7,247 nt of DNA from an uncultured Oscillospiraceae bacterium (lineage in GTDB: Bacteria > Bacillota > Clostridia > Oscillospirales > Ruminococcaceae): positions 1-7,247 of the forward strand of contig CABUEI010000070.1 in the NCBI GenBank assembly GCA_902490585.1, given 5' to 3'. This document shows positions 1 through 6,571 of the stretch, piece after piece. Under the pieces are notes generated by a model that was not told where the DNA came from, made no database searches, and worked only from the letters and a program-made list of their open reading frames with translations. How positions within the stretch are numbered: the stretch's first letter is position 1; every line of letters begins with the position of its first letter. A program made the translations under genes and the position numbers.

Positions 1-118
1 CTGCCACCGTCTTGTACCCCTCTGCATGAGAGTGCATATTGTAAGCAACCGTTTCCCTGCCTTCCGCATGACTGTACGGTGCGTTTGCCGTGGTTTTATA
101 TCCCTCAGCGTGCGAATA
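1..118 (-). repeat. 14-residue (42-base) SHAEG repeats inside the tail-tip gene
   Basis: Three consecutive units are visible, starting at 118, 76 and 34 (reading leftward), the last cut by the window edge. Each encodes [Y/H]SHAEG followed by a variable stretch with TxA. Units one and two are complete at 14 residues. Synonymous positions differ widely between units (for example GCTGAGGGA, GCGGAAGGC, GCAGAGGGG for AEG). The repeat is therefore kept at protein level and is not a recent DNA duplication. This matches a beta-helical YadA-head-like trimeric fold by family knowledge. The total number of units cannot be seen here. Confidence 0.88.
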
Positions 119-1408
119 GTACGCTCCTGCCACATTGTTTTCATAGTCGTTGAAAACTTCGCAGTTTTTATCTGCATTTGAAAATTCGCCGACACCGCCG
201 GCATTACCGGTAGTAATTTTGTTGTTTATGATTTTCTGCGTATTTCCTGCCGTTGCCTTGTTCAGCACATTAAGCACCTTCAGCTTTTTTTCGCCGCAGA
301 CATAGCTCTGTGTGTGCTTGCCGTCGGAGTATTCGTCTGTAATTTCAGTTATGACCGTTTCGTACTCCACTCCGTCAATGCGGATAGATACCTTCTGTGC
401 AAGCTCAGGTTCGGTTTCATCATCCATAAACAGCGGTTCTATCTCAAAATCATCGGATATTACATATTCTTCTGCCGCTTTAAGTGCGTATCTGTCTATC
501 TCGGCTACACTGTCGGTATCGACATCAAGCACAACCTCTTTACGCTTTACTCCGCTTGCGGTATCATCAGGACGCTTCACGCACTTTACCGTGACATCAT
601 CACCGCTACCGACTACGGCATATATAGCGTTCTTGTATGCCGATGTTCCGTCCTTACGTGTGTAACTCTTGATGTTGTATCTGCTCTCGTCTATGATGAT
701 AACAGGCTTATCCTCGCTCGATTCCATATGCGGATTGTAGCTGTCACCGTCCTCCGCATTGTCATCTATGATTAGCCGCATATCGTAAAAATGCGTCTTG
801 CAGTTTTTAAGCAAATTAAAAATCGCCGTGCTGACAGGCTCAAGACGTGTCATGTAGCGGTCATCCTGTATGCCTGTAAGCGGCGGGTCTGCGTTGATCT
901 GATTTACAGGCATCGTTATACCAAACATACCGTATATCTGTCTGTCACTGTCTGTAGCGTTTACGATATTGTAATTTATAATGTCCGAGATACACGAAAA
1001 TGTCGTGCCGCTTGTGACATAATAGCCGTATGTTCCCTTGTCCTGCTCTTCTTTTGGAAAAAGTGTGACACGAAGTGCAAACAGATACTTCAGATCATAT
1101 CCGGTGACAGTTATCTTATCATCCTTCTTCTCAATGTCTGTAACATAAAGAAACGTTCCTCTTACTATACGCTTTGTCGGATCGCTCGCTATATATGTCT
1201 GGCTAAGCTTTTCTCCGACTATCAGCATACGGTCCGGCTGTATACATCCGGCTTCATCTGCGTGTGTAGGTATTGTCATCTCGAAACTGCCGATGTCATA
1301 TGCTCTGCGTGTATACTTGAAGCTTTCAACATCGGATACGATGCCAACAAGATTCTGCGAAAACTTTGGCTTCTCTGCCGATAAAAAATCGTATACTCTA
1401 ACTATCAT
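1..1408 (-). CDS. Phage tail-tip protein, ReqiPepy6 Gp37-like, with C-terminal SHAEG (YadA-head-like) repeats; partial, runs off left edge
   Basis: I translated this frame by hand: it is open for 469 codons from ATG 1408-1406 to the window edge with no stop. The start is supported by AAGGAG at 1415-1420, six bases upstream, and by a TGATG overlap with the stop of the preceding distal tail gene. The N-terminal ~380 residues look like the siphovirus ReqiPepy6 Gp37-like family, a tail-associated (Tal-type) baseplate component. Its hallmarks are ESFKYTRR followed by GSFEMTIP (residues 28-47) and a later ITVTGYDLKYL (about 99-109). A linker follows (GNTQKIINNKITTGNAGG), then VFNDYENNVAGA, then 14-residue repeats beginning YSHAEG at residue 431. 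SHAEG repeats resemble YadA-like trimeric adhesin heads and often precede a Peptidase_G2-type chaperone domain in phage tail proteins. Any such domain would lie outside the window. I infer that the protein closes the tail tip and contacts the host surface. Last gene of the visible tail operon. Confidence 0.88.
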   Translation of the reverse strand, partial: MIVRVYDFLSAEKPKFSQNLVGIVSDVESFKYTRRAYDIGSFEMTIPTHADEAGCIQPDRMLIVGEKLSQTYIASDPTKRIVRGTFLYVTDIEKKDDKITVTGYDLKYLFALRVTLFPKEEQDKGTYGYYVTSGTTFSCISDIINYNIVNATDSDRQIYGMFGITMPVNQINADPPLTGIQDDRYMTRLEPVSTAIFNLLKNCKTHFYDMRLIIDDNAEDGDSYNPHMESSEDKPVIIIDESRYNIKSYTRKDGTSAYKNAIYAVVGSGDDVTVKCVKRPDDTASGVKRKEVVLDVDTDSVAEIDRYALKAAEEYVISDDFEIEPLFMDDETEPELAQKVSIRIDGVEYETVITEITDEYSDGKHTQSYVCGEKKLKVLNVLNKATAGNTQKIINNKITTGNAGGVGEFSNADKNCEVFNDYENNVAGAYYSHAEGYKTTANAPYSHAEGRETVAYNMHSHAEGYKTVA

Positions 1409-2316
1409 CAGATACTCCTTACATAATCAAAACGCACCAGCTTCGCTTTTATCGTGCCTGCTGTTGCAATATTCTTTACCGATAAAGTGTTATTGCCGGG
1501 ATAAATATACTGCGATGTTGACTTTATCAGGTCGATACCGGAACGCTGTGAATACGGTATATATACCTTGCCGAGAAGTCCCCAGTCGATGTTTATCACA
1601 TCACTTGTGCTCAGGTATTTTGTCAGCTGAAGCTCTCCTGTGGCGCTTTTGTATGTCCCCTGTGGCTCTTTGCCGTAGACGCTCATGCTGTTGTACGACA
1701 CAGGCATTTCACGCCCTGAAAGCGTAATTATTGCCGAATGCGTATCGTTACCCGTCATAGCAGCTGTTGCTGTTATGCTAAGCATAGCCGGCACTTTATC
1801 CTCCGTCTGCGCTGTGAAATTTACCGACTGCGTTTTTCCCGCAGCTGCCGACAATTCCACATCTGCCGCTTTTACACGCCAGAACGGAACGTATGACAAA
1901 ATCGTTATTTTTGATGTGCACAGCACACCTGCCTGCCGTTCTACCGCAGGAAGCTCACTGACAACGCCCTCAATCTGATATGTCTTGCCGGCGCTGTTCG
2001 TGTATTTCAGCGTACCTTCAACACCGGCGGGAAAGTACCGCAGGAGCTTACTGCGAAGGTCATACATCGTAGCAAGCTTTCCATCACGGGGAAGTAGGGC
2101 GATTTCTGCGGTGATAGTACGTATATTTGCTTTTGCGCCGTAAAATCCCGCGCCGTCAAAGCCTATGCGCTCGGAGCTGTCGTGCTTATATCCGAGCGCA
2201 TTACCCTCAAAGCTCAGCAGGTGAAGCGGTATATATCCGTCAGCATCAGAAGACGTATTAACATCGTTTATCGTCACCGTTGTGCCGAGAACAGTTGAAA
2301 ATGTGATTCTCTCCAT
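1408..2316 (-). CDS. Distal tail protein (Dit / siphovirus tail component family)
   Basis: 302 residues. The ATG at 2316-2314 is preceded by AAGGAGGA (2321-2328), four bases away, and lies ten bases after the tape-measure stop. The sequence fits the Sipho_tail/Dit family: an N-terminal segment with LHLLSFEG (31-38), a conserved core containing RTITAEIAL (66-74), a RYFPAGVEGTLKYTN block (93-107), KTYQIEGVV, and the PFW motif (144-146) typical of the end of the N-terminal Dit domain. The C-terminal half (about 150-302) is beta-rich and contains SVYGKEPQG and a late YIYPGNNTLSV segment, consistent with the galectin-like second domain of long Dit proteins. Dit forms the hexameric hub joining the tail tube to the tail-tip protein, which agrees with its place between tape measure and Gp37-like gene. 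Its stop overlaps the next start by one base (TGATG), suggesting translational coupling. Confidence 0.88.
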   Translation of the reverse strand: MERITFSTVLGTTVTINDVNTSSDADGYIPLHLLSFEGNALGYKHDSSERIGFDGAGFYGAKANIRTITAEIALLPRDGKLATMYDLRSKLLRYFPAGVEGTLKYTNSAGKTYQIEGVVSELPAVERQAGVLCTSKITILSYVPFWRVKAADVELSAAAGKTQSVNFTAQTEDKVPAMLSITATAAMTGNDTHSAIITLSGREMPVSYNSMSVYGKEPQGTYKSATGELQLTKYLSTSDVINIDWGLLGKVYIPYSQRSGIDLIKSTSQYIYPGNNTLSVKNIATAGTIKAKLVRFDYVRSI

Positions 2317-2326
2317 ACTTTCCTCC

Positions 2327-5300
2327 TTATCTGATTACAATATCGTCCATCAGCGCGTCCTTGACTGCCTTTGTTATCTGTGCCATTGTAAGAGCCGTAC
2401 CGATAAGGTTAACGTTTGCTGTGTTATTTCGTGTGTTGTCGTTATTGACAATGCTTTCAACGGTTTTCGAGCCGTCAGCCATAGCCGACATTATCTGCTG
2501 TACGGTTTTCAGGCTTTCGTTGATTGAGTTTATCTGATTGTTGTAATTTTTCTGTTCGCTTTCATACTTTGCGTTTGCAGCATCCTTACGAGCCTGTGCG
2601 TTTCTCTGCCACTCTTTTTCCGCCTTATCATCGTACAATCCCTGCAGTTTTTTCTCCATCTGCTCACGTGAGAATTCGTCAAGCTGTCCATATTTCAGCT
2701 GTGCTTTAACTTCGTTTATCTGCTTTTCAAGGTCATTGTCCTCATTCAGACGCTTGCGGGCTTCGATTTCATCGTCAATCGCTTTTATAGTAGCGTCACG
2801 GAGCTCTTTCTTTGCTTCAAGCTCACGCTTTATGAGGGCAATTTTTTTATCAGCTTCGGTCTTGTATGCTTCCGAAGCTTTCTTAAACTCGTTATCGGAA
2901 CTGCTTGACGATGAAGAACTGCCCGAACCGCTGAAGCTCCCTGCTTCCATATAGGTATCGAAGTTATCATACATAGACTGCAGGGCGTTGCGCTTTAAGC
3001 CTATACTGCTGTTTTTTTCTTGTAAAATCAAAGCAACTTCAGAATAGTTTCCGTTTTTTGTTGCTTCCACTATTCTTTGGTCATATTCGACCGCTTGAGT
3101 ATCATATTCCGCTATCTGAGCGGCAAGCTTTGCCTTTGCAAGCTCCTTGTACGCTTCTGTGTTCAGCTTTATTTTGCCTGTTTCGTTGTCCAGGCTTATG
3201 CACTGCGTATACCCTGCGTCTATCAGCTTCAGCATAGTGTCATAGGATATATTGCCGTTCTTCCCCTGCTCTGCGTAGGCGGAAGCCAGCTCGTCAAGAT
3301 TTTTTATAAGGTCCGCTGTGCTGTCGGCGAGCTCTTCGGTGGTTTTTATGTTGTTATTTTTTTCATCGGTGTTTTCTTTGGTTTTTGTTGTTGTGGTTTC
3401 CGTTGCGGCGGCGAGGAGAGCTTCGTTTGCCGCAACTTGTTTAGCAAGTTCATCATATTCCGACATCTTATCAGTCAAAGTAGTGTACAAAGAGCCATAA
3501 TCGCCATCAGCTTCCATCAACGATAAGATCTTCTTAATATTTTCAGCTCTTTCTTTATAGGTTTCACCGCCTATAAAGAGAGAAAATTTATTTTTGTCTT
3601 CATGCCCGTAAATAGGATTCCCTAAAAAAGTTATGTCGTTTTTCTGTATTCTTGATATTTCAGGGTTTCCAATTGCCGATTCATACTTTACCCATTTGCT
3701 GTAATCAGTATCGTATGTATCAGGGTTTGTGTAAACCGTAAACTCTTCTGAACCGATATTGCGTTGTGCTTCGTCGCTTTTAATTAAAGCCGCCCGCGCC
3801 TTGATTCTTGCGTTCTCCCGCTCTGCTTCTGTTGCCGCCTGTAGTTTCTTTATATTTTCTTCATAACTGCCGTTCACAAGATCTATAGCGTCCTTAGTAT
3901 TGCCGTATGCGCTGTTAAGCTGCTCCTGCAGGTCTTTCAGCGTCTGTGTTTTCTCGGCGGCGGACTGAACTTTAGTAGAAGCGTCCTCATACTTCGACAT
4001 AACTTCTTCAAGCGTTTTAGCTTTATCAGACGATTTCTGTGCTTCGCCGGATAATTCTGAAGCCGCCTGTGTCAATTCTTCAACGGACTGTGTAGCATTA
4101 TTTGATGTGGCAATAAAAGTCGCTATTCCCGCAACAGCAGTAGCCGCTAAAGTTGCAATAAGCACATAAGGATTCGCCGCACCTGTTGCGTTAAATATTT
4201 GCTGAGATACTGTAGCAGCGTCGGTAGCGGTTTTGAAGCTTTTTATCGCTGTAACGGTACCGCTGATAATATTGCCTATGTTTATTGCCGTTTTGAAAGT
4301 AATTAATGATACTACGCCTGCCGCAATAGCGTTTCGGAACTTCCAGCCTATATCAATCGCCGTTTTCAGCATATTTACAAGTGTAGCCAGCGTATCCGAC
4401 AGCCCTTTTGCCATCTCATCAAGCGTACCGTCAGCCTTCAGCTGCTGTATAAACTCAAGTAAATCATCGCCTGCCTCGAAAAAGCTGTCAAAGCTGTTCG
4501 CAAAGCTTTCGCCGACTACCATCTGCAAGCCGTTCATATTTGCCTTAAGCGTATCAACTTTATCGTTAAAAGCGTTAAGATTATCAAGACTTTCCTGTGG
4601 CAATATCAGTCCGAGATTCTCAGCCTGTTCGCCAAGCTCGACAAGCGCATCAGCACCACCGAGTATCAGAGGATTCAGCTGCTGAGCGTTCCTGCCCAGT
4701 ATAGTCATTGCTATGCTGTCACGCTCGGTCTCGTCCTCGACTTTTCCAAGAGCGGAGATAACTTCGTTATATACCGTCTGGCTGTCTCTGAGCTTACCAT
4801 TGGCGTCTGTAACAGCTACTCCGAGTGTATCGTATGCCTGTACAGTAGCTTCAGTCCCGTTCTGATACGCTGTCATACTGCGTATATTACGGGCTATAGA
4901 CGCAACATAGGTCTCAAGGGATACATCTATGAGATCAGTCGCATATTTAAACTTCTGTATTTCTTCTGTTGACAAGCCATACTGCTTGGATAGCGTGTTT
5001 ATGCTGTCCGCCGAAGATGCCGCAGAGTGCGTTAGGGAATATATAGCACCCACAAGTGCCGAAAATCCTGCGGCAGTAGTGCCGAGCGTTTTGCCCAAGT
5101 CCTTAGCGGAGCTTTTAACGGTGTCAAGTGATTTTCCGCTCTGATTTGCACTTACAGTCTGCTCCTCAAGCTGTCTTGTGGTGCTTTTTATGTTTGCTTT
5201 CAGCTCTGCCTGTTCGGTTTTCAGCTCTGCGGCTTTTACTCTCGTCTGTGCGATTGCCGTCTCAAGCTCGCCCATTCTCTGCTTCTGCTCTTTTGTTGCC

Positions 5301-5500
5301 TCGCCGTTTTCCTTTTCGGCTTTTTTCAGCAGTTCAAGCTCCTTCTCGTATTCCCTCGTCTTTTTGTTGGTCTCGGATATAGCTTTTTTGTTTTCGTCAA
5401 GGGATTTGTTAAGGTTTGTGAGGTCGGTTTTCAGCTTCTGTACGGCGGCAGAAAACCCGCTTGAGTTTGCACTAAAATTCGCAGTCAATTCTTTTGCCAT
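2327..5500 (-). CDS. Tail tape measure protein
   Basis: 1057 residues. It sets tail length and is ejected with the DNA during infection. Residues ~17-118 are a charged Lys/Glu-rich coiled coil. A hydrophobic Ala/Gly segment lies at ~138-162, then a region resembling the phage minor-tail/tape-measure core (LSKQYGLSTEEIQKF, then TILGRNAQQLNPLILGG). A second long hydrophobic region spans ~382-465, likely the membrane-inserting part. A more globular, AT-richer stretch covers ~573-663. A Ser-rich linker (GSGSSSSSSSSD, about 855-867) leads into a long C-terminal coiled coil ending near residue 1010. I see no lysozyme-like or peptidase motif. The ATG at 5500 has AAAGGA at 5511-5516 and overlaps the upstream gp10-like gene by 16 bases. 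At the usual ~0.15 nm per residue the tail would be roughly 150-160 nm (inference). Major tail protein and chaperone genes, which normally precede it, are not present. Confidence 0.93.
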   Translation of the reverse strand: MAKELTANFSANSSGFSAAVQKLKTDLTNLNKSLDENKKAISETNKKTREYEKELELLKKAEKENGEATKEQKQRMGELETAIAQTRVKAAELKTEQAELKANIKSTTRQLEEQTVSANQSGKSLDTVKSSAKDLGKTLGTTAAGFSALVGAIYSLTHSAASSADSINTLSKQYGLSTEEIQKFKYATDLIDVSLETYVASIARNIRSMTAYQNGTEATVQAYDTLGVAVTDANGKLRDSQTVYNEVISALGKVEDETERDSIAMTILGRNAQQLNPLILGGADALVELGEQAENLGLILPQESLDNLNAFNDKVDTLKANMNGLQMVVGESFANSFDSFFEAGDDLLEFIQQLKADGTLDEMAKGLSDTLATLVNMLKTAIDIGWKFRNAIAAGVVSLITFKTAINIGNIISGTVTAIKSFKTATDAATVSQQIFNATGAANPYVLIATLAATAVAGIATFIATSNNATQSVEELTQAASELSGEAQKSSDKAKTLEEVMSKYEDASTKVQSAAEKTQTLKDLQEQLNSAYGNTKDAIDLVNGSYEENIKKLQAATEAERENARIKARAALIKSDEAQRNIGSEEFTVYTNPDTYDTDYSKWVKYESAIGNPEISRIQKNDITFLGNPIYGHEDKNKFSLFIGGETYKERAENIKKILSLMEADGDYGSLYTTLTDKMSEYDELAKQVAANEALLAAATETTTTKTKENTDEKNNNIKTTEELADSTADLIKNLDELASAYAEQGKNGNISYDTMLKLIDAGYTQCISLDNETGKIKLNTEAYKELAKAKLAAQIAEYDTQAVEYDQRIVEATKNGNYSEVALILQEKNSSIGLKRNALQSMYDNFDTYMEAGSFSGSGSSSSSSSSDNEFKKASEAYKTEADKKIALIKRELEAKKELRDATIKAIDDEIEARKRLNEDNDLEKQINEVKAQLKYGQLDEFSREQMEKKLQGLYDDKAEKEWQRNAQARKDAANAKYESEQKNYNNQINSINESLKTVQQIMSAMADGSKTVESIVNNDNTRNNTANVNLIGTALTMAQITKAVKDALMDDIVIR

Positions 5501-5952
5501 TCTCGTTCAATCCTTTCCAGTAACATTTTTTCGGCAAGCTTTAGCACCTGCTCTTTTTTATTTATCAACGCCGCTCTGATGTGCGGATAAGGCTGTACAA
5601 CGCCTATCGTTCTGCCTTTGCTGTCTTTGCCGCCCTTCTTGCGAGTTTTCTTGCCCGGTCTACCGAACTCCGTGATAAGCACCTCGATATTGCTTTTTAT
5701 CACTTCGGTACTGTATCCGGCTTTTACTCTCCACAGTTTGCCTGTATGCTCGGTCATAATGCTTAGCTTATCGGAAAACTGCGGATATTTCCCGTTTATT
5801 ATGCGTTTTTCCTCGTCCATCAGTTCATTACCGACCGCTTGCATTACTTCCGGCATAATCTGATTTACTGCGTGCTTGTCGAGCTTGTCAAGCTGGTTTA
5901 TCAGCTGTTTAATATCCATTTTAGAGTAATCTACTTCGATAAAATCGGACAT
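5485..5952 (-). CDS. HK97 gp10-like tail completion / head-tail joining protein
   Basis: 155 residues. ATG at 5952-5950 with AAAGGAG at 5960-5966. The C-terminal half carries the family signature: a beta-strand ending ITEFGRPG (93-100), a basic loop (KKTRKKGGKDSKGR), then VVQPYPHIRAAL (119-129) and a closing amphipathic helix. This matches the HK97 gp10 pattern of a [V/T]EFG turn followed by a P-[F/H]-[L/I]-R-x-A motif. The N-terminal ~55 residues are helical (LINQLDKLDKHAVNQIMPEVMQAVGNEL). Such proteins act at the end of the tail tube during head-tail joining. Here it is the first gene of the tail operon. It lies directly downstream of a terminator and runs into the tape measure by 16 bases, whereas in most siphoviruses the major tail protein and chaperones lie between these two genes. 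Family assignment is by motif only. A different minor tail protein of similar fold remains possible. Confidence 0.8.
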   Translation of the reverse strand: MSDFIEVDYSKMDIKQLINQLDKLDKHAVNQIMPEVMQAVGNELMDEEKRIINGKYPQFSDKLSIMTEHTGKLWRVKAGYSTEVIKSNIEVLITEFGRPGKKTRKKGGKDSKGRTIGVVQPYPHIRAALINKKEQVLKLAEKMLLERIEREWQKN

Positions 5953-5981
5953 TTTATCGCTCCTTTCAGAATTTTGGGTAT

Positions 5982-6008
5982 AAAAAATCCACCCCTTTCG
6001 GAGTGGAT
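5982..6008 (-). terminator. Intrinsic terminator, minus strand, between the 43-residue gene and the tail operon
   Basis: Read on the minus strand, ATCCACTCC-GAAA-GGGGTGGAT forms a nine-pair stem (one U.G pair) capped by a GAAA tetraloop and followed at once by six T residues (TTTTTTATA). On the plus strand the same hairpin has a C.A mismatch and no T run, so it is directional. It lies 21 bases after the stop of the 43-residue membrane protein and only about 15 bases before the ribosome binding site of the gp10-like gene. Confidence 0.9.
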
Positions 6009-6035
6009 AATTTATTTAGTTTTGTGCTATCACAA
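6007..6035 (-). promoter_or_regulatory. Weak candidate promoter for the tail operon, overlapping the terminator stem
   Basis: Minus strand TTGTGA (6035-6030), 17-base spacer, AATTAT (6012-6007). Each hexamer matches the vegetative consensus at four of six positions, so the match is modest. A start near 6000 would lose the 5' arm of the terminator hairpin (6000-6008), so transcripts from here would escape it while read-through from upstream would stop. It is the only plausible promoter I found in the short gap, but read-through or antitermination could equally supply the tail genes. Confidence 0.25.
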
Positions 6036-6040
6036 GCAAA
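6021..6040. promoter_or_regulatory. Candidate operator, copy A (inverted repeat TTGTG-CTAT-CACAA)
   Basis: Plus strand TTTGTGCTATCACAAGCAAA. It contains a perfect 5-base inverted repeat (TTGTG/CACAA) around CTAT and matches copy B at 6190-6209 at 17 of 20 positions. It covers the last codons and stop of the 43-residue gene and overlaps the -35 and spacer of the weak candidate tail promoter. Binding by the neighbouring winged-helix protein is an inference. Confidence 0.4.
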
Positions 6041-6161
6041 CCGAAATTGCCATTGCAACGCCTACGCTTACCGAAATTATAAGGAACAAGCATATAACTG
6101 CCAGTAATCGGTATATTCCCTGCAAATAATGCTTTTCGTCCTTAACTTCGCTTTTCGTCAT
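6030..6161 (-). CDS. Small single-helix membrane protein (43 residues), function unknown
   Basis: Found by direct translation of the minus strand: ATG at 6161-6159, TGA at 6032-6030. A polar N-terminal segment (MTKSEVKDEKHYLQGIYR, residues 1-18) is followed by one continuous hydrophobic stretch to the end (LLAVICLFLIISVSVGV..., 19-43), enough for one membrane span with the N-terminus probably cytoplasmic. A Shine-Dalgarno-like AGAGGT sits at 6166-6171, four bases before the ATG, a slightly short spacing. A strong terminator follows 21 bases after the stop, which supports this being a real transcribed gene. No family is recognised. Size and topology would allow a superinfection-exclusion protein, a small toxin or a holin-like peptide, but nothing distinguishes these. 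No strong promoter of its own is seen, so it may depend on read-through from the terminase side. Confidence 0.6.
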   Translation of the reverse strand: MTKSEVKDEKHYLQGIYRLLAVICLFLIISVSVGVAMAISVCL

Positions 6162-6173
6162 TATTACCTCTGC

Positions 6174-6202
6174 TTGTATTTCTCTTTTCTTTATGCTATG
6201 AT
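6174..6202 (+). promoter_or_regulatory. Extended -10 promoter of the winged-helix gene
   Basis: TTGTAT at 6174-6179, a 17-base spacer, then TATGAT at 6197-6202 (five of six to consensus) preceded by TG at 6194-6195, giving the extended -10 form TGCTATGAT. A start near 6209 would leave a leader of about 15 bases holding only the Shine-Dalgarno AAAGGAG (6209-6215) before the ATG at 6224. This is an independent promoter opposite to the direction of the late genes. Confidence 0.7.
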
Positions 6203-6209
6203 AAGCAAA
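6190..6209. promoter_or_regulatory. Candidate operator, copy B, covering the -10 of the winged-helix promoter
   Basis: Plus strand TTTATGCTATGATAAGCAAA, 17 of 20 bases identical to copy A and in the same orientation, 169 bases apart (close to 16 helical turns). It overlaps the extended -10 and the presumed start site, where a bound repressor would block transcription. Autoregulation by the downstream winged-helix protein is an inference from position. Confidence 0.4.
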
Positions 6210-6223
6210 AAGGAGTTGTTATT

Positions 6224-6571
6224 ATGAATATTACCGATTTAAAAGTGCTTCGTTACATAAAATCACACAGCCGTAAATCTGCTGTCAGAAGTTCCGCATT
6301 GAGCCACAAGTTCGGAAAGGCAAGCGAAATATCGCTGAAAAATCTTGAAAACAGCGGATATATCGAATGCCCGACGTTTAATGACGGTTGTCAGTTCGGC
6401 TTTTCATCAGGCGATAACTGGAATATCACCGTGAACGGCTTGTATTATCTGAGTAATTACAAAGCAGAACAAAAGCTGACATCAAGAGAACGACTTTTCA
6501 ATTACTTTCTCGGTTTTGACTCAGGTATACTTACCGGAATAATCGTCCAACTATTCATCCGATTATTATAA
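6224..6571 (+). CDS. Membrane-tethered winged-helix protein, moron-like, function unknown
   Basis: 115 residues and the only plus-strand gene. Start ATG 6224 with AAAGGAG at 6209-6215. Residues 1-80 look like a winged helix: helix 1 LKVLRYIKSH (6-15), helix 2 VRSSALSHKFG (21-31), recognition-type helix ASEISLKNLENSGYIE (33-48), then a wing ending NWNITVNGLYYLSNY (65-79). The last ~25 residues (LFNYFLGFDSGILTGIIVQLFIRLL, 91-115) are hydrophobic with one Asp near the start and would form a C-terminal membrane helix, leaving the DNA-binding-like domain in the cytoplasm. It carries its own promoter, sits in the middle of late genes on the opposite strand, and overlaps the 34-residue gene tail to tail by 17 bases. 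That layout fits a moron expressed in the lysogen. Function is not recognised: regulator, immunity/exclusion factor or part of a small toxin system are all possible. The winged helix could also serve in protein binding. Confidence 0.82.
   Translation: MNITDLKVLRYIKSHSRKSAVRSSALSHKFGKASEISLKNLENSGYIECPTFNDGCQFGFSSGDNWNITVNGLYYLSNYKAEQKLTSRERLFNYFLGFDSGILTGIIVQLFIRLL

Noticed and set aside
1..118. 42-base periodicity as a CRISPR array or DNA tandem repeat
   Set aside because: Units have no constant repeat plus spacer structure; similarity is at protein level (SHAEG) inside an open frame.
314..1384. Long open frames on the plus strand opposite the tail-tip gene
   Set aside because: They are antisense shadows of a gene with clear family motifs; products are Cys/Tyr/Val-rich with no recognisable domains and no good ribosome binding sites.
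2327..5500. Peptidoglycan hydrolase domain in the tape measure
   Set aside because: I looked for lysozyme-like, NlpC/P60 and LysM-type motifs and found only coiled-coil, hydrophobic and linker regions.
5485..5520. Programmed frameshift joining gp10-like protein and tape measure
   Set aside because: The tape measure is in the -1 frame and the genes overlap, but there is no convincing slippery heptamer, and the tape measure has its own ATG and Shine-Dalgarno.
3077..5579. Several plus-strand frames of 60-150 codons opposite the tape measure, including Ser-rich hydrophobic ones
   Set aside because: Their composition (Ser, Phe, Leu, Ala) is what the complement of Lys/Glu/Ala coiled-coil codons gives. 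The minus-strand gene explains the region completely.
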